Assembly: GCA_022814565.1 (NCBI GenBank)
Contig: JAKLNG010000005.1
Span: forward strand, 2,356,001 to 2,420,000
Source: Phaeophleospora eucalypticola
Lineage: Eukaryota; Ascomycota; Dothideomycetes; Mycosphaerellales; Mycosphaerellaceae
DNA length: 64,000 nucleotides
Direction of reading: 5' to 3'
Part shown: positions 41,064-51,226 of the stretch, piece after piece
How positions within the stretch are numbered: position 1 is the first letter of the stretch
Layout of the letters: the number at the start of each line of letters is the position of its first letter
Translations under genes and position numbers: made by a program
Notes under the pieces: model-generated
The model's input: the letters and a program-made list of their open reading frames with translations, nothing else
What the model was told of the DNA's origin: nothing
The model's database searches: none

Positions 41064-44000
41064 GGTGGAGATTTGGTGAGCACTCTCGCGGACTGGTGGT
41101 CAGGCCGGCAGAGACGAAGGACAGCAGGTGAGGAGGTGGGAGAGGCTGGAATGAGAGGTAAGAGTTGACGAGACCAGCAAGCCGACGGGGCGGCAAAGGG
41201 ATGGACGTGTTTGAGTATCGAAGAGTTCGGAGGCAGGTCGAGGCGTTGGTATGGGATGGATGTCGGAGGTTGGCGTTGTGAAGGGCGTCTCGCGTTATAA
41301 GTGAATGGAGGCCCCCGCAAAACGGCCTCGTGGCGTGAGACGGCAGAGCAGGAAGGCGCAACGAGCAGGCAGTCTCAAGCGGATTGAAGGTGGTACGGCA
41401 GGGGAGCAGCGATGGCGCTCTCACTGGCAACGGCAATGGCGAAGAGTCGACGGCAAGCGAGCCTCGCGATGGACATGTGGCAGCGGATGTGGAGGCAGGA
41501 TGGATGGGCAAGGTAGAGATGTGGTTGTGGTTGGTAATGGCTGAGCGGAAGGGTAGGTAAGGTGGCAGTAGTAGTTGAGGATAAGGTAGAGGGTAATGTA
41601 GGGTGGAGAATGGAGGCAGACGGATGCGAAGGGCTGCAGCAGCGGTGCAGGTGGTGGTCGATCACGGCGTGCGGATGCGTTGCTTTTGGGCGAACGATCG
41701 AACAACGACAGGCGCGGGCGAGCATGTCCTCTGTCCGCTCGACTGCATTGGCGACGGCTGCCGATGCCAAACCTTGACCGCGGCTGGCCTCGAAGTCAAA
41801 CCCGGACACACCATCGCTCCTTCCTGGACCCTCCCCCAGCACGCGTGGCTCCCACGGCATGCCGCTTCCGCCTCGTCTTCGAGCAGGGGTCAATCAACAA
41901 TGCATTGTCTCTGAGGAAGGAACAAGTTCGCCGCTGCGACTTCCTGTTCGCCTCGCGCGCCGCTGATGGATGGGGATGCAATGTCTCAGCACCCAGCGCT
42001 CAGCTCTCGTGCAGAAGGTTCAAGGCGGCACGCTAGCTTTGGCTGCTGCACGTGGAGGCGTTGGCCACATGCGGATCACGTTGTTTCCACTCTTCTCCCA
42101 TCCGCCCAGGACCTGCCAAGTCAGTTGGCGAAAGCCTCATGTCAATACTACATTATCCAGTGCTACCATTTTCATTTCGATAACAATCTCCGCACTGCGC
42201 GTATGGAGCGAGCAAGAGGTGCGAAGCCGAGAATGGAGTGGTGAAGTCTGCTTTGCGCAAGCCCAGATCCTGGTCGATGGCTGCAGGCTCGTGCAGGGAG
42301 GGCTGCGTGGTCAGACCAATTGGAAGTCCGTGTCGATCGCCTGCGGGCGCTCCCGTCGGCAAAAAGGGCGGATCTGGAAGGGGCGTCGCGAAAGAAAGAA
42401 GTCGTGACCGCGGCTCATGAGATCTGGACATTTGCGACGTCTGGAATAGCATAATCACCAACACCACAACGCCCGCAACACAACGCTCTGTTTTCGAAGA
42501 TCCAATAACTCAACTCCATGGCCTCGCTTCTTCTGAACTGCCCGTCAAGACACCACCCATCCCCGCGATCTAGCACTCGCTGATACTTTGCTTCTTCCAA
42601 ATAAGCACCCTGGATGTCCGGTCAGCGTACACTTGCTCGTCGGCCGGCCTTGCAACTCGTCTCGAAAGATCGTCCGTGCCGCAGCGTGCTCACCTCTCTC
42701 GGCGAGAATCCGCTAAAGGACAGAGCGGCTCACTACACAGCCTGAGAACGATACGAGACCATCTCGCTCGCTTTGCTCGATCGACTTGGACATGCAGAAG
42801 CCATATGGCCACCCTTACTCGGCTCAGCCTCTGTACACCCGTACTCGTGGTAGCTAGCGAAAGCCACCACGCCTTTCTCCACACCTCTATCTTTCTCTAA
42901 CCGATGCCATATGCACGCGTGCTGGATCCAGGAAGGCCGGAACCCTGATCCGCCATTGCGACGAGCAAGCTAGCCACCTCGTTTAATGCACCCGGGCTCC
43001 TACGACTACAACCCTGACGATATATCGCTCCAGCAGCTTCCGGCCGCCTTTTCGTCTTGGTCCGATTACCAAACTCGACCTCGTTGGGGCGCCGACAACA
43101 ACAGCTCCATGAAAGCCGGCTTTTCACCAGCTTCTACGATTGTCACCACCATGTTATCAAGACTTTTCCAACTTGACTCGTAGCTATCATGCCCGTCAGA
43201 TCGGAAGGATCCAAGCTCTTTCGACGTCACAGCGCCTGCCATGGACTAGGATCGCCCTGGAATGTGTGACAGGCTCCTTCGCGACATCACTTCTGGAAGT
43301 GGTTCGGTACCACCTTACACGATCGAGTTTGCATATGCAGCAACCACGAGAGTGGAGCTACACTATCCAAGAGAATGTGGAGACCGACAGGGATCGGTAT
43401 AGATCCAAATGTTCACATGAAGGAGCGCAATGTCGGCGTCATTCGGATCGAAAGATCTCAATGACCGACTACCAAGTTGAGTAAGTTTCGACCGGTGCGA
43501 CTAACATAGAATGCTGCCGACCACCAGCAGAAGTCAGTGCTGCATCATCTCAATAATGTCGTGGCATTGAATAGGGAAAGAAGATGACGCGGCCCCTCGC
43601 CATGATTAGCGGGGTCACCATGGATCTACTCTGGTGAGGTCTCTGGCTCAACCTGGCTTTATTATTGTTGTGGCCACGGCTTCTTGCATCAACACAGGCG
43701 AAAAGCGCTGAATATAGACGAAAATCGCTGCTCAATGTGCACTTCTAAGTGAACGTGGACGCCATCCGGTTTCTGAGGCTGCGCGCTGCTCATTCTCTGC
43801 CTCTTATGACAGCACCTTCTACCGCTCACCCCGACCCTAAAAAGACATTTACAACACTGACTCGTCTCCGAACAGTGCTGACACACATCTTACGAGTAGT
43901 GCAATCGGCTACAGTATCCCTGCGCACGCCCTAGCACTGGACTCATCGAACTCTCACAGAACAACCTTAAGCTGCACCGTGCAGGGTATGCCTGTCGTTG

Positions 44001-44338
44001 CGGATGTGATGCCGATGATATCACTTGTCACGTTGTTTCGCTACTTCTTTCCATACCATCTTTGCTTGTTCGTTCAGTAATCCAGTTGTCCATACACGAA
44101 GACTGGATTAGCCCCGATGGTCGTGCACGAGTGTGTCTGGTAAGCAAAGGGACGAATCGCGGCGTTGACCCTAATCAAGTTCAGGGATTAGACTGTTCAC
44201 TTCACTTGGATACCGTCCGCGACTCTGTCCCGAGCATAAGCATCGCTTCATTCTCACTTAACACAGGAGGAGCAAAGGTCCTACATTCAATTCATCATAA
44301 CTCGTCAATCGTCCTACAAAGCAATCATCAAAATCACC
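41064..44338. other. 3.3-kb stretch without a supported gene
   Basis: Upstream of the minus-strand RGS gene and downstream of the minus-strand Zn2Cys6 gene. Frames on both strands are many but short or antiparallel. A frame at 42986-43183 (65 codons) reads slightly protein-like but is isolated. The part near 41064-41950 is probably a long RGS leader and promoter. The last 300 bases before 44339 are relatively AT-rich and look like a 3' flank. No tRNA cloverleaf or repeat was noticed. Confidence 0.5.
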
Positions 44339-47233
44339 TCACCACAATCCCGACCCATCATCATTTCCGTTCAGCCCAGCAATATCAGCCGCTGTGACAT
44401 CGCCCATATCAAAATCCACATCTTCCATCATCCAGCTGCCCGGAAACACATGTCCACTTCCAGGCCCTGTTCCTTCTCCCATTATCGCGTTTCCCGCGAC
44501 GATAGGCATATTCACGCCTAACTCAAATGGATTCGATTGTTGTGTGTTCGAATTGAAATTTTGATTCGTGGATGATAAGGGCGCGCCTCGCGTGGTGACG
44601 CCGACGTCGAACATTTCCCAATCGATGTTGCCGTTTTGGTCGAGCATGTCGCCGATGAGGGAGAAGTCGGCGAGAGGGATGGAGGGGAAGTTTTGGAGTG
44701 AAGGGTCGGGTTGTTGCTGAGGTTGCTGCTGTTGTGGTTGCTGCTGCGCGGTAGGAGATAGATCGTTTGCAGAACTCGTAGTGCCATTCAGCGTGCTGAA
44801 GGCTGGACTGGTCGTGCTGCTGAGGCCTGCCAAGGACTCGGGGACGCCGGTCATGTTGCCCCATTGATAATTAGATACCATGCCACCGAATGCCGGCGGG
44901 GCGCCGCTGGGCGTGTGGGCGTACCACTGCATCGTCCTACGTGCGGACTCCGAGCTGTTGCTTGTGGTCGGCATCGATTGTGGCGAAGGATCCTCGCTCG
45001 TCTGCGAGAGACCGTTGGCTTGTTGAGGGAAGCGAGCTTTGACTTTCTCCAGCATCACGGCCATGGCACGGCTTGCCTTCTCGGTCTCGTTGAACATGTG
45101 CTCGCCTCCCGAATGCGGATCTGAGCCAATGAATTGATTTGGTTTTCGTTTGCGACTGCTCGTGTCAGCCCAGATCTTCTGGCTAGCCTCGAGTGCCTGG
45201 ATCATGGCCATTCGTTGTGGGCAGAGCTTTTCCATCGGATGCACGACATCGGTATCGTTGACTTGTTGAGAGAGCTCCAGACAGACGACCATCGCTGCCA
45301 GGAGGAAGTCATGCGTGCTGATCGATCCCATGTACCATTTGATCGTTTCAAGCTGACCTCCTGCTTGGCTTGCGTTGTAAATCGTGTGGTGATGCTGAAG
45401 CACGCGCAGAGCTGCACTCGTACAAGCCTTCCTACTTTCACCGATACCCATCGCTTGTTCTGCTGGAGTCAGTTGGGCGAAAGGCTTTTCCATGTGTCGA
45501 CGATGCAGCACGATCTTAGTCTTTAAGTAGAGCAAGTCGATATTGAATCGGCACATCAGCTGTTCCGCAGGATCTGTGACTAGCTCGCTGATATCTGGCA
45601 TCTGGAGCATCGGCGGGACTTGACTCTTTGCTTCTTCTAGTTGCCGGTCCAGCTCCTTGATTTTCTCCATCGGCGCTGCAATCGTGGAGTGACTAAGTTC
45701 AGAGGCTTCGGCGAACACGCGAGTGATTCGCAACTTCGCTCGGGTGTAAGAGGAGGGAGTGAGTTCATCGATAGGTCGATTTGGCGGAAGCGCTTCCGTG
45801 TTGACATTGAAGTCCCGATCTAGCAGATTTCGAGGAGGCTGCGTGTCCGAGAGGATCGTCTTTACCATGGACGGCAGGCCCAATTGGAACGAGATCAAAG
45901 TGTCGATCATACTGATGATGGCCCATACCCTCCTCCTCATCTCGCCGTGAAAGACGGAAATAGCGGGGTAATTTGAAGGGTCTCTGTGATAGCCCATGCG
46001 CAAGCCTAGGCGAATGACAAGTCCTATCATCAGCCATACGTTGACAAAGGCATCGTTGCTCCGGAGCCCAGCTGCGTAGAGAATCAGACATTCGATGGTA
46101 TACTGCTTAGGCTTTGTGAAGTCGCCCAGCACTGCAGCTGCTGCTGAAAGAGAATGATACTTGGTCACTTCCGCCAGTATGCTCTCGGCCTTGGGGCTTG
46201 AGGGGTCAATATCGCGCAGCCCAAATGAAGCAGCCAGACTCAAGATTGCGAACAGCAGTCCCAGCCACATTGTTGGTGTTTCATTCGGAGCTTTCCAAAA
46301 TTTTCGATACTCATCCTGAAAGGCCGGCGCATGTATGATAGGCTTGAATGGATCGGGCGAGTTGAACCAAAGACTCAGGAGGCGGTCGGCGACTTTCTTC
46401 TCTGGGACAGACGCAATCAATTGTTCTCGGGTCACAGTCGCGGCTGTTCCAAGCATGAAACCAATTCCGGTCGTCGAAGTCGGCGGCATTGCTCCCATTC
46501 CAGAGCCTGGCAGCTCGCTGAGTGTGATATTGCCAAATGCATTTCCGTACAGATTTGCAGGCTCTTCATTCTCCTCGTTCCCAAGCCCCTGCTCCTCACC
46601 TGTCTCCCTCTCCTCCCCCAACTCTCGTTTGAGGTCTGATATGCCGTTCAAGATCGCCTGCCAGTGTGTTTCTCCCACATAGCTGATCTCATTTTTACTT
46701 ATTCGCATCCGGCCAAATGGCTTGGTTGCGCCCTCTATGTCGTGTCCCTCTGCCGATGCAGAGCTGCCATGCCTATGAGAAGGCAGATCGCTGTCACTAG
46801 GCGGTGTTGGCTCTCCAGAAGACGTCCCACTATCACCATTCGCGTCGATTGTGCCTCCGTCCGACTCTTTCCTTTGAGCATCTCGATGCTCGCCGTTCGA
46901 TTGCCCGCTCTTATGGTTCTGCTGGTTCATGAGATCCACCACTAGATTCTCCAACTGTCGTATTCTCCCCTTCACATTTTGGGTGGGCTTCTGCTTCGAA
47001 GGTGGAGGTACCCATAAGCACTGCCCTTCCCTATTCCGCTTAATACATTGATCACACGCAGGATCTCGAGCACGATTGCACTTGAGCTTGCCTTGCCTAC
47101 ACGGTATACAGCTGAGTTGCGATCTCGCGCGCTTCTGTTTCAAATGTGCGCCATTCGTGAGGTTCTGCAGCGTCTGTTGCGCGGATGTCCCGTTCGAGAG
47201 GTCGCTCGTCGCGCCGTTCGTCTCGCCAGGCAT
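44339..47233 (-). CDS. Zn(II)2Cys6 fungal transcription factor
   Basis: A single long minus-strand frame encodes 964 residues from this ATG. The binuclear cluster is at residues 42-72 (Cys42, 45, 52, 60, 63, 72) in CIPCRQGKLKCNRARDPACD, a C-x2-C-x6-C-x7-C-x2-C-x8-C layout. A leucine-bearing linker/coiled coil follows (VKGRIRQLENLVVDLMNQQ), the usual dimerisation segment. A fungal-specific factor domain occupies about residues 270-690, containing SLWFNSPDPFKPIIHAPAFQ, VWLMIGLVIRLGLRMGYHRD and FHGEMRRRVWAIISMIDTLI. The C-terminus is Ser/Gln/Asn-rich with acidic aromatic patches (LADFSLIGDMLDQNGNIDWE), likely the activation region. The frame extends upstream to 47302, but CTAAAT...CTTTCAG lies just before the chosen ATG, which suggests a 5' UTR intron acceptor. 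Target genes are unknown. Confidence 0.93.
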   Translation of the reverse strand: MPGETNGATSDLSNGTSAQQTLQNLTNGAHLKQKRARSQLSCIPCRQGKLKCNRARDPACDQCIKRNREGQCLWVPPPSKQKPTQNVKGRIRQLENLVVDLMNQQNHKSGQSNGEHRDAQRKESDGGTIDANGDSGTSSGEPTPPSDSDLPSHRHGSSASAEGHDIEGATKPFGRMRISKNEISYVGETHWQAILNGISDLKRELGEERETGEEQGLGNEENEEPANLYGNAFGNITLSELPGSGMGAMPPTSTTGIGFMLGTAATVTREQLIASVPEKKVADRLLSLWFNSPDPFKPIIHAPAFQDEYRKFWKAPNETPTMWLGLLFAILSLAASFGLRDIDPSSPKAESILAEVTKYHSLSAAAAVLGDFTKPKQYTIECLILYAAGLRSNDAFVNVWLMIGLVIRLGLRMGYHRDPSNYPAISVFHGEMRRRVWAIISMIDTLISFQLGLPSMVKTILSDTQPPRNLLDRDFNVNTEALPPNRPIDELTPSSYTRAKLRITRVFAEASELSHSTIAAPMEKIKELDRQLEEAKSQVPPMLQMPDISELVTDPAEQLMCRFNIDLLYLKTKIVLHRRHMEKPFAQLTPAEQAMGIGESRKACTSAALRVLQHHHTIYNASQAGGQLETIKWYMGSISTHDFLLAAMVVCLELSQQVNDTDVVHPMEKLCPQRMAMIQALEASQKIWADTSSRKRKPNQFIGSDPHSGGEHMFNETEKASRAMAVMLEKVKARFPQQANGLSQTSEDPSPQSMPTTSNSSESARRTMQWYAHTPSGAPPAFGGMVSNYQWGNMTGVPESLAGLSSTTSPAFSTLNGTTSSANDLSPTAQQQPQQQQPQQQPDPSLQNFPSIPLADFSLIGDMLDQNGNIDWEMFDVGVTTRGAPLSSTNQNFNSNTQQSNPFELGVNMPIVAGNAIMGEGTGPGSGHVFPGSWMMEDVDFDMGDVTAADIAGLNGNDDGSGLW

Positions 47234-48011
47234 ACTGAAAGGCAATTTAGTAGGCTGTATCGCAGGATCATAAATGAAGAGAGCTTTCTTTGCTGCTCTC
47301 ATCGACTGTGCACTAGAAGTCAGTCGGCGAATGTCCAGGGCTATCCGATACCGATCGGTCGATTTCGATTACGAGGTCTTGCTGCCTGCTCGGTTCCTCT
47401 GATGTCAGTACATCGTGACAAGTAGGACGAGAGAAGGAGTCGCCCAGCAAAAAGCCCAGCCTCTGCTGAAGGATTGCGGTGCATGATTCCTTCGGTCGAT
47501 GATGAGGTGGTGTCTTTGTCATCCATGCGCAGGATGGTTCAACTTTAAAAGCAGCCACCTGAACCGGCTGCTCCCGCGTTGTTCTTCAAGTCTACATGTA
47601 CTACACTATTTCCTTCCTACCTCCTAAACTGAATGGATGTAATCAACTGGTCCTAGTCGAGGGTCGTCATTCCGTGCCGCCTGTATCGCAGACTTTAAAC
47701 GCAAGCGACAGGCCTGCCTTCAGCTTGACATCTCCTGGATGAAAGCTTCTTCTTGGAAGCTCCTCAGGGAGAACTTAGGCGGCGTGCATCCTTGCAGGGT
47801 TATTTAGAGCCCTGCCTGCGATTGCTAAGGCTTAATGTCTTGAGCTGGTGACAAAATAGCAATTGCGTGTGTTGGTAAATGCAGTGTGAACCTCGACCTC
47901 CACCGAGCTCTGGAGAGATAAAAGAGCTCCTCCCAAGCTTAGCTTCCAGCCTACCTTATCTTCGCAACTCTTTTCTCTTCACGACCTCCTTCGAACAGAT
48001 ATTCCGTCAAC
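47234..48011. other. Divergent promoter region, Zn2Cys6 factor / DUF1348 gene
   Basis: The genes diverge across 778 bases. The sequence beside the factor gene contains the likely spliced leader noted above. No gene was found. Confidence 0.5.
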
Positions 48012-48535
48012 ATGTCTTTAGCGCCACCTTTCACCGAAGAAACAGCTCGACTGAAAGTGAAGAAAGCACAAGACTTGTGGAACACCAAGTAACGCCCTCG
48101 ATCTTTGCCATGGCCTAAGCTTTCCCTAAACTAATTCAGTCTTGCTCTGTCCACAGACACCCAGAGAATGTTTCCAAAGCATATACCCCCGACACGATCT
48201 GGCGCAATCGCTCCACTTTTCTCAAAGGAACCGAGCAAGTAAAGGCTTTTCTGACAGCCAAGTGGGAGAAGGAGAAAAATTATCGCCTCCGCAAGGAGCT
48301 GTTCACGTTCAGTGAAACTAAGATTGCTGTGCAATTCTGGTATGAATACCAAGATTCTCACGATGAAATGAAGTGGAAGCGGTGTTATGGTCTAGAGGAT
48401 TGGACTTTTGATGAGAGCGGTCTGATGCGCAAGAGGCAAATGAGCGGGAATGATGTCGTGATAGGAGACGAAGGCAGGTGGTTCAAGGATGAGGTGGATG
48501 TGAATGCCGTCCATATCGACGAGGAGCATTGGTGA
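48012..48535 (+). CDS. DUF1348 protein (NTF2-like fold)
   Basis: Two exons (48012-48088, 48157-48535) join in phase 2 to 151 residues. The sequence LKVKKAQDLWNTKHPENVSK, AYTPDTIWRNRSTFLKGTEQ, VKAFLTAKWEKEKNYRLRKE, IAVQFWYEYQDS and MKWKRCYGLEDWTFDESGLM matches the DUF1348 family (PF07080) over its full length. These proteins are small, cytosolic, NTF2-like and found in bacteria and fungi; the biochemical role is not established. The intron (68 nt) has GTAACG at the donor and CCACAG at the acceptor. No signal peptide. Confidence 0.95.
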
Positions 48536-49217
48536 TTGTTGAGCTTATCATTTTGCGTGCATGTGCATCCAGAATTATGAATAGCCCTGAAGGTTTCCTC
48601 AAATCCGCCAATTGCTACGTGCCCTGAATACCCACTCTCTGAGGCAAGGTGTCAGTCTTGCAGTAACATAAGCCCATGAGATCGCGTGATCGCCACAGCT
48701 CGAGCCATTCACCCAGCAGCTCAAAGATGAGACTGGTTCTGTGCCATGAAGACATCTTCAAAACATGGCCTTGCGCCTCCGGTTCTGTCCGTGTGCCTGA
48801 CGCTAAGCAGGCAAGCGGCAATAGCACTGTAGTGTCGCATAGCCTCAAAGTTGCGGGCTAGAAGTTGCACCACAAGGGGTGCACGATAAGTGGTGGTGCG
48901 CAGTGTCCCGATATGATCCGAGGGCAGGCAGCAGATTTTGCGCCAGAAAACAACGTCCGCACGGCGCGCACAGCTTCCAATCATTAGAATAGAAGCTCCA
49001 TCCTAGATTCTCCAATACGACATCTTTGCAGTCTGTATGCCGAAAAGCGTGGAGCTCCAGAATGATGCACAATGGTTGAACCGTATGCTCGTCTCGAGAA
49101 CATCGGATGGGGTCTGGTGGCCGGCTCGCCCGTCCACAAGTTCTGTATAGTCTCTCGAAACGATTCAACTCGCGAATCTTGTGTTGCATGTCCCATGCGA
49201 TCGAGGCTGCGGCGCGT
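48536..49217. other. Convergent intergenic region, DUF1348 / roadblock genes
   Basis: Contains the 3' ends of both genes. Open frames have no domain content. Confidence 0.5.
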
Positions 49218-49686
49218 TCATGCTGGCGGAGTATTATGAAGCACAACCAAGAGGAACTTTGCATCTTTAGGACAGGCGTTAGCAATAAGAACCTCAGTAC
49301 AAGAGCATATACAACTCACCAGGAACGATGACCATTTCATTCCTCTTGGTCCTCACTCGCAATAGCTTGGCCTCGTCCGTCTCGCCATTGAGCTCTTCAA
49401 CCATTTCTCCTGCATTCTGCACAAACTTGAACACCAGACGTGCGACCTCTTCTGCCTTCCTTGTTCCCTTCTTTTTCGTCTCGCCTTCAGTTCCATTTGA
49501 CTGTCCGTGGCTGCTCCCAGGTGGAGCTGGCTCTCCATCGCCGTCTTCCTCGTCCGTTGCGAGTCCAGAGGAGCGGACAATTGCTCCCGTATCGCGTGAG
49601 AGAATTAACGTGCCCTGAACGCCTGGTCGGTTGGACAGGCGAGCGAGCAAGTTCGCCGTCTCTTCTGAGGGCGATGGTTGCTGCAT
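49218..49686 (-). CDS. Roadblock/LC7 domain protein, dynein light-chain type
   Basis: Two minus-strand exons (49320-49686, 49218-49264) give 137 residues. The start SEETANLLARLSNRPGVQGT, LILSRDTGAIVRSSG, and the ending NEMVIVPDAKFLLVVLHNTP with PPA at the C-terminus fit the roadblock/LC7 fold. Between the second strand and the helix there is an insert of about 40 residues rich in Glu, Gly, Ser and Lys, so it is longer than animal roadblock chains (about 96). Family members are dimeric light chains of cytoplasmic dynein or parts of GTPase regulators; a dynein role is likely but not proven. The intron is 55 nt with GTGAGT and a CTAACGCC branch. The frame is open for 61 codons upstream of the chosen ATG, but the family fold begins right at MQQPSPSE. 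Confidence 0.92.
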
Positions 49687-49974
49687 TATCGGGGCGTTCA
49701 AAAAGCTGTCAAATCTCGCTACGACATTGTAATGAGCGTCGAGGTAGTCGAAACACAACAGCACGTTAGGTCGGCTCAATGCAGCCGGGATTCTCGGATG
49801 ACCGGGCCGAGAGGTCGCCAGATCCGCCTTCCGAACTTCCACTTCAGCTTTTCGGATTTCGCTCGTCAACTTTTCTAAGTCATCCTCGGAAAACTACTCG
49901 ACATTCTCCTCGTGGAACTGGCGGCAGTCGCTTGGCTATAAAAATATATGTGCCACCTGCTGTCGTAGACCAAT
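49687..49974. promoter_or_regulatory. Putative bidirectional promoter, roadblock / IPI1
   Basis: The start codons of two divergent genes lie 288 bases apart. A TATAAAAATATAT stretch at about 49937-49949 lies just 30 bases before the IPI1 ATG. Its promoter role is inferred. Confidence 0.5.
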
Positions 49975-50994
49975 ATGGGCTCCTCCGCGAAAAAGAAGAA
50001 GGAAAAGAAGCAGGACTTTCAAAAGCCGAAGCTCAAGGTCGGCAAGGCTCGCCCCAAGAATACCAATGCAACCGACACCAGCTTCTCGGCCAAGTCGATC
50101 GTGCTCAAGCAGCAGAATCTGAGCGAGACGGGACGCGATGCTGCTGCTCTGTTCAACCACAATCTGTCCCTTCTCAGCAGCAAGAATGAGACCCAGCGCC
50201 GAGATGCTCTCACGTGGCTCATCACTGCGATAGCCGCAAGTCCTGGGAGCCTTCCTCAGCCCGCATCCGTACTGTTGGCTAAGGCTCAGCCTTTGATCCT
50301 GGATGGGAACTCGTCCGTGCGGCAGCAGCTACTCAAGTTGCTCAGAGTGCTACCCAAGGCAGAGATGGGATCTTTGGAGCAGACCTTGCTCTATACACGA
50401 GCAGGGCTCACTCATCTCTCTGCGGAGATTCGTGCAACAGCACTTGACGTTCTGGACTGGTTGCTTGAGACCAACGGGGAGGCCGTCGTGAGCATAGCTG
50501 GAGGATGGGTTAAGACACTGCAGACGTTCCAGAATCTCCTTTCCTGGCAAGGAAATCCTTCTGCCAAGCCAACCGCTGGCGCTGAGAAATGGTCGGCAAC
50601 GAAGTCGACTTCCAAGATGGGCAGTAATAAGCTCTTGGTCCATCAGTTGACAACCCTGGCACACTTTCTGAAGTCTGGTCTCTCTCCTCCGATGCATGAT
50701 CCTCTGCATGATGCTAGCATAGCGACAGCGCCCTTTCCGTTATGTCAGATCGCCGCTCACTCGCTGGCCAGCAAGAGCAATGCGTTTGGCTACCTGAATC
50801 TCTTCGGCTCTCCCCGCAATCTCGAAAGCGAGGTTTACGATGATTTCGAGGAGCGTATGAACGTCTTCACGGAGCTAAACCTGCACAATGCATTTGCTTA
50901 CGGCGTAAGCGAAGTGAGGCGAGAGGGTGGTGAAGTAGGAAGGGCAGCCGCGATGGTGGACAAGTCACTCAAGCTTGTTGAATCGATTGAGTGA
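49975..50994 (+). CDS. IPI1: Pre-rRNA-processing protein Ipi1
   Basis: A single exon encodes 339 residues. The Lys-rich start MGSSAKKKKEKKQDFQKPKL and KARPKNTNATDTSFSAKSIV are diagnostic of Ipi1/Tex10 proteins, followed by a helical-repeat region (LLSSKNETQRRDALTWLITA, SVRQQLLKLLRVLP, LTHLSAEIRATALDVLDWLL). Ipi1 is a component of the Rix1 complex (with Rix1 and Ipi3), which processes ITS2 and matures pre-60S ribosomes in the nucleus. Length fits the fungal family. The upstream neighbour is divergent with 288 bases between starts. The downstream orphan gene starts 232 bases after the stop on the same strand. Confidence 0.96.
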   Translation: MGSSAKKKKEKKQDFQKPKLKVGKARPKNTNATDTSFSAKSIVLKQQNLSETGRDAAALFNHNLSLLSSKNETQRRDALTWLITAIAASPGSLPQPASVLLAKAQPLILDGNSSVRQQLLKLLRVLPKAEMGSLEQTLLYTRAGLTHLSAEIRATALDVLDWLLETNGEAVVSIAGGWVKTLQTFQNLLSWQGNPSAKPTAGAEKWSATKSTSKMGSNKLLVHQLTTLAHFLKSGLSPPMHDPLHDASIATAPFPLCQIAAHSLASKSNAFGYLNLFGSPRNLESEVYDDFEERMNVFTELNLHNAFAYGVSEVRREGGEVGRAAAMVDKSLKLVESIE

Positions 50995-51226
50995 GGAGAC
51001 ATTTGAGTGACGAGACGGCGGGAGACGCGATCCAATTGCCCACGTGCAAGTGCTCTTTATAAGCCACGCGCTTCTTCGCTCGAGCTCAAACTCTGCACCA
51101 CACACTGCACCACACATCACAACACACAACCGCCCAACAAGCAACCACATTAGGATCAAACACACTACAATCTCGGACGGAGACACCAAGCAACACTCCC
51201 ACTATTTCATCCTCATCCTCATCACG

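Noticed and set aside
42986..43183. 65-codon plus-strand frame (MHPGSYDYNPDDISLQ...)
   Set aside because: Composition is protein-like but it is short and isolated, and splicing onto the next frame (43140-43484) gave no family sequence.
47234..47302. 23-residue N-terminal extension of the Zn2Cys6 factor
   Set aside because: A CTAAAT...CTTTCAG sequence just before the ATG at 47233 looks like a leader-intron acceptor.
49687..49869. N-terminal extension of the roadblock frame
   Set aside because: Would use most of the shared promoter with IPI1. The family fold starts at the internal ATG.
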